From: Tetraselmis striata
Lineage: Eukaryota > Chlorophyta > Chlorodendrophyceae > Chlorodendrales > Chlorodendraceae
Assembly (NCBI GenBank): GCA_006384855.1
Contig: VCJN01002458.1
Span: 62,001-126,000, forward strand
DNA length: 64,000 bases
Direction: 5' to 3'
Part shown: piece after piece, positions 54,906 through 64,000 of the stretch
Position numbering within the stretch: the first letter of the stretch is position 1
Layout: each line of letters opens with the position of its first letter
Notes under the pieces: generated by a model
The model's input: the letters and a program-made list of their open reading frames with translations, nothing else
Told to the model about the DNA's origin: nothing
Databases searched by the model: none
Translations under genes and position numbers: made by a program

Positions 54906-56286
54906 GAAACCATCAGCAGACCGTACGGATTGCCATGGCAGTTAAATTGTTGGGAAATACCAGCAGGTTCAGAACTGTTACCTCGCGAGGAGTTTCGATC
55001 GTAAATACTCCCTGCTTATACTGGTGTGAATCACAAAAGGGCAGTGACAAATTCACCTACTGCTAAAAGAAGTACAAAAAGATCAAGACAACAATCCGCC
55101 TAAAGGCGGCCCGCCGCATCTCGCATGAGGCGGGACGATGGATGAGTGATGCGCGCACGGTTCAGAGTCTCGGCCACGCGTTCACGTGTGAGCGAGGGTG
55201 ATCCCCGGACGTTCTGTGGAGCTTCGGCAACGGGATGGCAGACGAATCTGCGCCATCTGATGCGGCAGCGAGCACGCTCTCGAGCCGCCACCAAGCTCAG
55301 GACCCCGAGGAAAACTCTTACTTGCGAGTAAGGCCTCCTGGTGAGCCCGGGTGGTGCCCCGAGTGCCCCGCGATGAGAGAGCATCCTGATCCACAGCCAA
55401 GCATGCGACAGCGCGCACAGTGCGGTGCACCCCCTTGCTCACCTCACCGCCCACTGTGCCGAAGACCATGCCCAACATATCCAGGATGTCCCTGCTGGCC
55501 TGCTTATATACTGGTGTGCATTATGATAAAAAGGTTTACACTGGTACGGGTCGTGTTTTTAACAGGTACTGTAGAATAAAGCGCGGTACGGGTTGTTGAG
55601 GGAAGGAGGAAACGGCGACACCCCACATAAACTAGTTCAGAAGAAACCGGATTACCGGGACCTGTATGCTGGTAGCGCTACTATAGACTGTGGTAAAAGT
55701 AAAAGTAAAGCTCGCGCCCCGCCGGGACATCGGCCGGAACCGCCCCAGCACTTGACCTCGTGCGCCAACTGCAGTCGTAGGTCTGGCATAGCCCGTAGCC
55801 CCGTAGACCATTGCCTCATTCGAACCCCCAAGGGCTAATGCATCAACCGGGTAAACCCGGGACACGCCGGTATAAAGTGGTCACAAAATGCGGGCGGTAC
55901 CGCCCGTATCCCAAATTCCCTACAAATTTATTACCAGCACCAGCATTCGTGTACCCGCATACTGGTACCATGCCATGGGATCGTGCTGCGCCCCGCCGTT
56001 GTGTTCGTTGCGAGCCGTTTATTGTTTTGTCGGTCCGCTTGACGCTGTCGCGTGGGTGCTGGGAACCTGGAAAAGGGCGGGTCGCGCGGGATTTCGACGC
56101 ACATCTCTGTCTCTGGCCAGTGCTGTGAGGCCAGGGTACACGCTTCGCCGCTGCTTTGTCCTCTGGGTCGGTCTTTCGTGTGGGCGGGGTCCCAGTTGCC
56201 GCTTGTCGGTCTCGCGATTCCTTGGTAGAAACTGGCCGAGTGCTGCTGCTGCTGGTACATAATAGCGACAACACACTTCTGGAGCT
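54906..56286. other. Spacer upstream of the sulfotransferase
   Basis: Apart from the SINE copy, the stretch holds two TACTGGTGTGCATT / TACTGGTGTGAATC-like segments (about 55018 and 55508) that recall part of the element at 11614-12526. Frames on both strands at 55.1-55.5 kb look partly exon-like but no consistent gene could be built. The sulfotransferase promoter should lie in the last few hundred bases; CTGCTGCTGCTGGTACATAA at 56243-56262 precedes the start, without a clear TATA box. Confidence 0.4.
55690..55880 (-). mobile_element. SINE-like element, 5'-truncated copy
   Basis: Reads in the opposite direction to 5130-5300. Shared blocks on the minus strand are GGGTTTACCCGGTTGATGCA, TTAGCCCTTNGGGGTTCGAAT, GCCAGACCTACGACTGCAGT, GAGGTCAAG-CTGGGGCGG and the tail GAGCTTTACTTTTAC. 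It carries about 28 extra bases between the two T-arm-like blocks and lacks the tRNA-like head. Its left-hand tail end (plus strand GTAAAAGTAAAAGTAAAGC, about 55692-55710) matches the tail of copy 1. Confidence 0.6.
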
Positions 56287-56521
56287 ATGACGCGCCGCGC
56301 GGGACCATGGCTGCTGGCGGTGGCGCTGCTCACGGCCGCGCTCGCCCCCTGTTCCGCGGCCACGGGCGCGGTTTCGATGCAGCGAGAGGATAATGAACTC
56401 AGCGACCACAGGTTGGTCTTCAACCTGGCGGAGCAGGGCTCTGTCGAGCTGGCGATGGCCCCGAAGGTGGGTAGCCCGATCTGGGTTTGACCGCCGCGCG
56501 CCGAGCCGCTGTCGCGTGTCG

Positions 56522-56553
<32 letters not shown>

Positions 56554-59500
56554 TGTGGCTCGGCGACCAACAGCCCGCTCAAGGAAAGTGCGGCGCCCAA
56601 ATGCATGGCAGCAGGATGCAGAGATCTGACCTCGAAATGTCCCGCCCGCGCGCAGTTCGCGCCGGCGGCGGTGCATTTTGTGTTCGACGCTGCGCAGCTC
56701 GACTGCTACACCACCTGGCTCGTCGCGGGCGCAGCCTCGTGGCGAATCCCGCTATCAGAGGAGTGCGACGCCGCGGAGCTGGACCAGCCAGAATTTGAGG
56801 TGATTCCTTAACTGACTCCAGCGAACCCACAGTCCCGCACCGCACGGCGCCTCGGTCTTTCAATGCGCTTTTTTCCCGCCTGGCCGACGGAGACTGTGTT
56901 GGGCGGCCAGACGCAGGTGTTGGTCAGCGCAGCTATGGCCAGCGAGATGGCGGCGAGCTTTGCGGGGCAGGACCTCATTTTCCTGGACCCGGCGAGCAAG
57001 GATATTGTCATCCTCATGATGTCAGCGACCTCCAGTGCGAGTGAAAATACAGACACCGGCGGCCTATACCTCATCGGGTACGAGTACAACCCCATCCTGC
57101 GCGGGCCTCAGCCTCAGACACCACCTGCACAGACGGCGCTGCATTGACGTCATTTACGGCATGCATTGACGTCTCAGCACGCGGCTTACCTCGTGCTGCT
57201 GGCCTCTTGTTGCAGGCGCGTCGCACGGAGGCCGCAGCGCGTCGATGCAGACCTGGCTGTCAGGGAAGTCCAGCTGATTAACACGGCATGGCACTCTGAA
57301 ACCGGTGAGGGGTCCCACAATGCAACCATCGTGCATACTTCTTTGGCGTCTCATTTCATGCACCCTGTGGAGCTCCGTGGATCCAGTCACTGCAGCAGGG
57401 GCTCAGAGATCCCCATGTGGCGTGCTTAGGCGCGGAGACCCATATCGGTCAGCCCCAGGCCCGGAGGATGCTCAGGGAGCACAACTGCGACGACAGCATT
57501 CTAGAGTACATCTCGGGCGCGAAGGTACGCGCACTGGAGGGGGGAGGGGTACCGTTGAAGCAGCGAATGTGCGCATTGTGTTGCTTGCTGAGGCGCGCGT
57601 ATGCAAATGACTGCCACCGCCGCCACTCCGCAGGCCAACGTGACCATCATCCCGTACACCGAGAGCTGCATTGCCAAGTACCGCGCGCGCGGCCACAAGG
57701 TGGCGCTGCCCAACACCGTCGGCGTGCACATGACCGGCTTGCCAAAGACGGGCACTACATGGACAGAGGTGAGCGGTTTCTTCCATGACTCTTGCCCTCC
57801 TTGACGCGCAAGTTTTGCCCCCCCCCCCCCCCCCGGCTGCTTCCCCACCCAATCCTCCCCTCTCGAATTGGGGGATGTTGAGCAACGAGCGATTCTATCC
57901 CGGAATGTGTGCAGGTGTTTGTCGGCAAGCTGCTGGAGGGCATCTGCAACAGCGGCATGTACAATGGCTGCAAGTTCGACCTCACGTACCGTGGCGCCAT
58001 GGCGACCATCCCCTCGGGCCACCATCACGCCGGCAATGTCATCCGCTGGAACACCTTCCTAAAGCACGACCCGCCCTTTGACTGGACCTGCAAGGGGTTT
58101 GAAGTCACCCGCCGCAGTGCAAGTTCCGGCTGCCACCAGTACCAATTTCAGGTTGGGCCTTTGAGTGCCAGAGTCTCTCACTCAGATCCCCTTACCTCAA
58201 GCGATGTGGCGATGGGCTGAGCAGCGCTGGCCGCCGCCGCTTACAGGACGCAGAGAGGAACATCCCAGACTGGGAGCAGTGCATCTTCTCCAGCACCTAC
58301 CAGGACATCGGCAAGTGCGTGCCGCCGTACATGAGCGTGCTGCAGGATCTCCCGGTCCTGGACAAGCTGGCCCAGGAGATGCAGCAGAAGAAGAAGACAG
58401 ATGTGTGTTGCCACCCCATTGGGACAGCGCAGCAACCGCAACAGCGGCATGTTGCGATTCACCTCACGCATGCAGGCTCCTCAATCCCAGCAGTCACTGA
58501 CTCGAAGTGTTCACTCTGCCGCCACCGCACCAGATTAATTGGGACGGGGCAAAGCGAAAGTACATCCACGTCATCCGCGATCCCCGCGATGCCGCCCTGA
58601 GCTGGATTCACTACCACGGAGTCACCAGCAAAACCGAGATCGACAAGGTGGTTGCCTCGCCCGCCTGTGCACTCCCCCTGCCATCCGATCCTAGCTGAGC
58701 CCTCCACATTGCCGCCACATTCGCTGGAATCGTCCGCCTGACCCATCCCGCCGTCCACACCTACATCAGGGGGTCGGCAAGGCCTGCAATCACTACATTG
58801 CCTGGACAGCATTCTACTACTACTGGCAGATGGAGCGCTACGGGGAAGTGTACCCCTCCATGGAGCTCTTCTACCGCAAGTGAGTTGCAGCCCCACCCGG
58901 AACGTAAACTACGTCTGCGGCACGGAAATACTCGGTGCCCGTGCGGCTGACAGCTCCCACATCGATCCCTGCAGGCTGATGGACGACGCGAAGACCGAGT
59001 ACATCAAAGTCCTGGAGTGGTTTGGTGTGCGCGCATCTTCGGAGACACTCATGCGGGTGAGGGGGTGTCCCCGAGCCCGTCGCAGTGTGCAGCGGCCCAT
59101 TTGACATATGTATTTCTACCCGGCACTGCGCCAAGCGGCGCATTAATGCCATGTGCGCGTGACACGGCAGGTCTTGAAGGAAACCGACATGGGCGCGATG
59201 AAGCGAATGGAGGCGCAGCGGCTGCTGCCTGGCCGCAATCGTGCCGGATCCTCTGATCGCAAAGTTCGACAGGTTGGCCCTGCGCCCCGGCAGCTGCGGG
59301 GTGTGTGTGTGTGTGTGTGTGTGTGCATCGGTCGGCGCAGTCTTGACATGCTGCTGAAAGGGAAAAACATGACATTTGAACTGCTGTTGCTCGACAGGGC
59401 GGGTACGGCAACTTCAACGATGAGCTGAGTGAAGCCACAATCGCGAAATGCACTGGGGCGATGAAAGTGATGCTGCCCGAGAACCTGCTGAGGATGTTTG

Positions 59501-59568
59501 ACGTCCTCGAGACTGATGCGGAGGCCGCAGCCTGGGATCCCTCGACTTTGCGTAATCCACTTCTGTAA
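56287..59568 (+). CDS. Sulfotransferase with signal peptide and a novel N-terminal region
   Basis: Thirteen exons join in phase: 56287-56466, 56656-56799, 56917-57098, 57216-57304, 57409-57524, 57634-57768, 57915-58151, 58247-58402, 58534-58647, 58770-58879, 58975-59056, 59171-59272 and 59398-59568, giving 605 residues. A signal peptide (MTRRAGPWLLAVALLTAALA) suggests Golgi, luminal or secreted location. The catalytic part starts near residue 238. TGLPKTGTTW (residues 271-280) binds the 5'-phosphosulfate of the donor PAPS, and IRDPRDAALS (about 427-436) binds the 3'-phosphate. These are the two hallmark motifs of Sulfotransfer_1 enzymes of the cytosolic SULT type, so a signal peptide is unusual. 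Residues 28-237 match no family I know. The substrate is unknown; a polysaccharide or glycan is plausible. The third exon seems to end at a GC donor; alternative joins there would change a few residues. Confidence 0.85.
56521..56553 (+). repeat. C run of about 30 in first sulfotransferase intron
   Basis: An almost pure C run on the sense strand of the intron between 56466 and 56656. A second C run of about 17 is in the intron 57769-57914. Confidence 0.9.
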
Positions 59569-60883
59569 AGTATATATATGCGTGCTGGGCAGACTCGCGA
59601 CGCAATGATGAACGTGAGGTGTCACGCAGGACATAGGGACGATAATAATGTAATAAAGTCGAATTACAGCTCCCGCAGGTGTGATGACAATGCTTCAAAT
59701 GTGTGTCTATGCAGGCGCGCAGGGGTCGGCGGTGCGAATCTAGCAATTGGCAAGAACAGGTAACAGGTATAAAGTTGCCAAGAATCGGTAGCGCTATCTT
59801 GCAGTTATAATCAAGATCCGGTACCCTTCTGACTTGCCTGGTACCACGTAATTCAAGAGCAGGCCAAAATAAGGTGCTGTAATACGGTGTGACGGTAGCC
59901 AGACGGCACATATAACTACGCATTGCCAGCGCTGCAATACTTAGGATTAGCTGCTATCATAGTTTCTATAATAATCTTCCCTGTATCATACTTATGTCGT
60001 GCATGCCCTGAGGATGCTGGCAGTTGCATATTGCTTCTGCTTGTTGCAGCGATGCCTGATGTTAAATTTCGATATTAACTTCGGCACGTGATGACGACTG
60101 CAGACCAGTATCGTAGTGAGTTCGCCCGGCCGAGTTACGAACAGATGTCAAAGCATGTCCAGAATCGTCAGGTGGGGGATTTGTACGTTTCCGTATGTAC
60201 TGATACGTGACGGAACGTTTGCTGATGTGTCACTTTAAGAATCAAACTATAAGTGTGGGATTGCGATGGGGGGGGGGGGGGGGGGGGGGGTTCCTAGCCA
60301 GCCACGTGTGCATTCTACCATACGTTGCGACAAGAGCGCGTGTGGGTCTGTTGCAAAGGGCCCCCCACATCATGGACGGCCTCATACTGAAATACCGCCT
60401 TCTGACATTGAAACTGAAATTCGTATTTAGTTGCTATCTTTGTTAGCGCAGTACATGCACTGGTCTGCAACAGGCTCACTTGTTTACAATAGTAGTCACC
60501 CTGTTCTCGGCACCTCCAGTAGCACATCTGTCGTGGCCCAGCTGCTCAGCAGCAATGCTGTGGTGTATCTGGATGTCATGCGGGTGGGGGGGGGGTGGGG
60601 GCTTCCCGCCATCGCCAGCAACGCTCTGAATATCCCAAATGCGCAACCGATGCCGCCTCCGTCCCTACCATTGCCAGGTCAGTCATGGTACGCGTGCCGG
60701 GAATTGCGATACTATAATTCAAGGATCAAATGGCGCGCAGTCTTATTTTCATACAAGTTGCCAGAAGATACACAAAGGAAAGCGGGGGGCTCTTAGAAGC
60801 TCGCCCATCATCGACATGCAACACAGGATCGAAAGATATATCGGCATAGATGACACCAAAATGGACAGCAGCGCGCATGTCGA
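59569..60883. other. Tail-to-tail spacer
   Basis: Holds the 3' regions of the sulfotransferase and the S28 peptidase. A G run of about 23 lies at about 60267-60290 and another G-rich run at 60583-60600. Composition falls after 59.6 kb and stops occur in all frames. No gene supported. Confidence 0.5.
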
Positions 60884-63800
60884 CTACTCCGCCGCCTTGA
60901 TCGGGACATCAAGCGCCAAGGGATCCAAACTGAAGAAGCTGGCGGCCTCCACGCGGCCGCTCTCACGCAGCCACTTCTCCATCTCCTTGACTGCAGCTTT
61001 GCGGCACTTCTTGAGCGGCTTGGGGTCGCTGGAGGAGGGCTGGTGCAGGTCCATGCAGTGCCCGCAGTCATCGCATTCCTGCAGGATGGCCCACTCAGTA
61101 CACGCGCGCATCATCCAGGGCAGCTTGAGTCATCGAAAGCCCCCCCCCAAAAGAGCCCAATGTCCCAGCCAACGGCACATAACCTCTGTATCATAGTTGT
61201 CTCGACCCCCCGGCCCAGCGTACCACGTAGCAGCGATGCATCCCCGCTGTATGATGCTTCTTCTCCAGCGGCTTCACGCCGGCGTACTGCCATGGGTCAT
61301 CCGAAAAGTTGGTGAAGAAGACGTTGGTGGTGCCGTTGGGATGGGACGCACCGCGGGCCGCTTGTAGAGCGGCATTGTTCAGTGCCAGCCTGCCGGGAAC
61401 AATGGCAAACACAACATGATCAGAGCAGAAAGTTGTGGTGCGGCGCAGAGCGCTCAGCGCTGAGAAGGCCAACAGTTGCGTATTCATGTTGCTGTGAAGC
61501 AGTCAGGAATTGAGCGACACGCCGAGCCAGCTCAGTCAACCTAACAAGCACAGCACTGGTCCATAATTTGGGCCTGCCAATCAGAGCGCCTGAGTCTTTC
61601 TCGCCACTCACTTTCCAGACTGGCCAAGGCCAAAGACATCGTCGCACTGCTGCAGCAGGGTGCGGAGAAACAGGGCCGGGCTGCGCAGCGGCGCTTGGGT
61701 TGTGGGTGCGCGCTGCAGGAAGGCCATCTCGAAGCACTTCTGCCACCGCCATCCCCGGCTCTGATCCCAGCGGTCGGGGTAGGCTGCGATGAAACACATG
61801 CGGCGGGTGAATGAGGCAAGCCAGGGGGCTGCAGGCAGGTTGCATTGGGAGTCACAAAACGGGGCCCACATTTCAGGCAGACAGTGTCGTAGAAGCAGCC
61901 GGAAGCAAACTGTTGACCCCACAGCCAAGCGGTGAACTCGGAGAAGCTCTTCAGCAGCTTGTGGTCCGAAGAGTGCTTGGCGCTCTGCGTGGGAGAGGGC
62001 GCATGCGTATCTGTCACCTCATATCATGGCTAAATGCCCGTAGATCATTGGCTGAGCTGACTCTGCGGACAGAGCAAGGCATGGCATCCATACCTTGAGC
62101 ATGCCGCACAGGTCGGACTTGTGACCGTATCTGCAGGTGGAAGTATCAGAATGCGTCAGGCCCTGTCATTCCTGGGGGAGCTTCTGGCTTCTTGTTGGCG
62201 TGCACGCACAGGCGGATGTATTGTGGTGCATGCATCGCCCCGGTGGGGGTGGGGGGTGGGGGTGGGTTGGGGGGGGGGGGGAGAGGAGTGACGAGGCGAG
62301 AGGATGAAGGGATGAGCCTCACTGAACGGCCATCGAGAACGAGTCTGCCATCATGTCTGGGGGGGCAGAGGAAAGGGGGGGGGGGCATGCCATGAGGCGT
62401 AGATGACCAAATTGACAAGGACAAATTGACATGCAGAGGTGACCAGACAGCGGGTAGCATGGAGAGCGGTAAGGGAAGATACGGCACTCACAGCGGTAGT
62501 CGTCGTCCGCCAGGTCTGTTGTGGCAATGGCATGGCAGAAGCATCGCGGTCAGTAGCAGCATGTGCCTTGTACTGTAAGAGACAATTCAGCGGTGCCAAT
62601 GAGTGGACATAAGCAGAAAAGAAACAAGGCATGTCGCAGACACTCACGATGTGGCGCCATCATGACGTCCCGCGCCATCAATCGCTCCTCTGCGCTCCCA
62701 GCGAGCAACGAGTCGGCGTACTCTGTAAGGCGGATCAGCTGCTCGCGGCATTTTCTGCCCACCGCGTTAGAAATGCCCTCGTCAAACTGAGGAAAGTCCA
62801 GGATGGCGTCCACCTGCCAACGACATAACCGGCCTTAGGTCCTCATGCCCCTGGGATCCTACGTCACATGCTGCGTGCAAGACCAACTCACATATAAGGC
62901 CGTACCACTCCTGAGGAAGAGAGAGCGCCGACTACCAACGAAGGGTAGGTCTGCCGGAACCATGCGGACAGCGCCCCGGAGTAACTCCCGCCAACCACAA
63001 TCCACGCCAAGCTCGCTGTTGGCGCATCACCGGTGGCCTGCTTCGGGCGGGATGCAGAGGCGGAGCCAGCGGCAGAGCTCGCCAGGTCCGCGTCCACCAT
63101 CTCCAATATGCTGGCTGCATCCGCCAGGGCCTGCGCTCGGCGGTTGAGGGCGTGGTGGGTGCAGACGGAGGGCCGCCATGTGCGGCGTGCAGGACTCATA
63201 CCGCAGCAGCATCACGGATTCGTTAGATGGCCCGCTGCTCACCTGATCAACGGTGAGATACTTCAGGAACTTGTCACCCATGCTGCAACCGAGGTCGTGG
63301 TAGCATGCCGTCGGGGTGGACTCCCCATAGAAGCGGTGCTCCAGGGCGACCTGCGTGAAAGAACGTTGCCACTTTGAGCACTGCATCAAGGAACAGATGG
63401 GCCGAGTGGGACGCCTATGGGGAAGGGGTGGGGGATAGTCGTACGGGGTCCCGGTGACACAGACCTGGGCAGCGCCAAACCTCTCGGCCAGCTCGCGCAC
63501 CCAGCCGCCTGGCACACCGCGCGCGGGACCCTCCCCTGACCACGTTAGCAGCATCCGCAGGCCCCATTGCAGCCCCGCACAGTTTATGTTAGACCGGGCA
63601 AAAGTCGCAGCAGGGGCTGTTGTGCCTGCTGAAGTGTACGCATTACACCCTCTGCAATTAGGGGGATTGTCGCGAGGTACAGAGGTGTCATGCGATGGCA
63701 AGCACATCCACAAGTTGGCAGACTGCTAGGGTCTGTGAAGGGTGTCAGATAGATGTTGCTGGCAGCCAGGCCCACACCTCCTAGCATGTAGAGCACGGGG

Positions 63801-63921
63801 CCACCCGGGGTCCAAAATGCCGTGTCCACCCAATACCGCACCGACACACTGCCAGCCTCTTTTCCAAAGTGGTCCAACGGCAGCTCCACCCACTGCTCGG
63901 CACTGGAGTCAACAGGCGGTT
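60884..63921 (-). CDS. Peptidase family S28 serine carboxypeptidase (PRCP/DPP7/PRSS16-like), 5' partial
   Basis: Exons: 63921-63712, about 63633-63465, 63350-63243, 63130-62906, 62813-62648, 62515-62492, 62130-62094, 61984-61870, 61783-61612, 61389-61224 and 61078-60884 with a stop. The 63712 join and the tiny exon at 62515 are uncertain in phase. S28 enzymes remove proline-linked residues from peptide ends in lysosomes, vacuoles or outside the cell. Landmarks in order: PLDHFG near 63880, LEHRFYGES near 63335, nucleophile block GGSYSGALSAWFRQTYP with Ser at 62978-62980, GWRWQKCFE near 61750, FSDDPW with the likely catalytic Asp at 61296-61298, and CGHCMDL with the likely catalytic His at 61058-61060. 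The triad is thus complete. The signal peptide and first exon(s) lie beyond the right edge. Confidence 0.88.
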
Positions 63922-64000
63922 CTGCACAGTCTGCTGTTAGTAGCTGCGTTTCAGTAGAATGAGATTTAACGAAGCATATGGAATCAACTTGGACCTGCCC

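Noticed and set aside
55182-55478. Exon-like frames on both strands at 55.1-55.5 kb
   Set aside because: The minus frame (DILDMLGMVFGTVGGE) looks exon-like and has donor and acceptor sites, but no neighbouring exon in phase was found on either strand.

Overview
The window looks like nuclear DNA of a GC-rich, intron-rich unicellular photosynthetic eukaryote, most likely a chlorophyte green alga (inference). The evidence is short exons joined by GT-AG introns in nearly every gene, very long C or G homopolymer runs in introns, plant-type CCCTAAA-like repeats, a FOUR LIPS-like two-repeat MYB, and a plant-type DOA10/SUD1 ubiquitin ligase. I saw no bacterial operons, rRNA genes or CRISPR arrays. 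Most open frames longer than 60 codons are GC-driven shadows, so the gene models below were built by joining exons whose splice phases agree.

Layout. 1-5.3 kb is a graveyard of mobile DNA: imperfect tandem repeats, two broken frames that look like a DIRS/Crypton-like tyrosine-recombinase element, a dispersed repeat, and a tRNA-derived SINE. 6.4-19.7 kb (+) is a 15-exon WD-repeat gene resembling TAF1C/RRN6 of the RNA polymerase I initiation factor, with several mobile elements in its introns. 20.7-22.7 kb (-) is a DGAT2-type acyltransferase. 24.3-28.4 kb (+) is a secreted protein with PPC-like beta repeats. 29.5-30.1 kb (-) is a 116-residue lysine-rich protein. 32.4-35.3 kb (+) is the MYB factor. 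37.0-38.0 kb (-), possibly starting at 39.2 kb, is a gene of unknown function with coiled-coil segments. 38-43 kb holds tandem repeats and a MITE but no gene I can support. 43.4-51.6 kb (-) is a complete 13-exon DOA10/SUD1 gene whose conserved C-terminal element sits on a remote last exon. 51.6-56.3 kb holds two uncertain small frames and second copies of the repeats seen at 4-5 kb. 56.3-59.6 kb (+) is a secretory-pathway sulfotransferase. 60.9-63.9 kb (-) is an S28 serine carboxypeptidase that runs off the right edge.

The genes do not form a pathway. They are ordinary neighbours covering rRNA transcription, triacylglycerol synthesis, ER protein quality control, sulfation, lysosomal/vacuolar or secreted proteolysis and transcription control. 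DGAT2 and DOA10 are both ER membrane proteins, and in yeast, animals and plants DOA10-class ligases act on sterol and lipid enzymes, but nothing here shows a link. The most notable points are the transcript-strand bias of intronic poly-C, apparent GC-AG introns beside C-rich sequence, the remote DOA10 C-terminal exon, and several short inverted-repeat element families.
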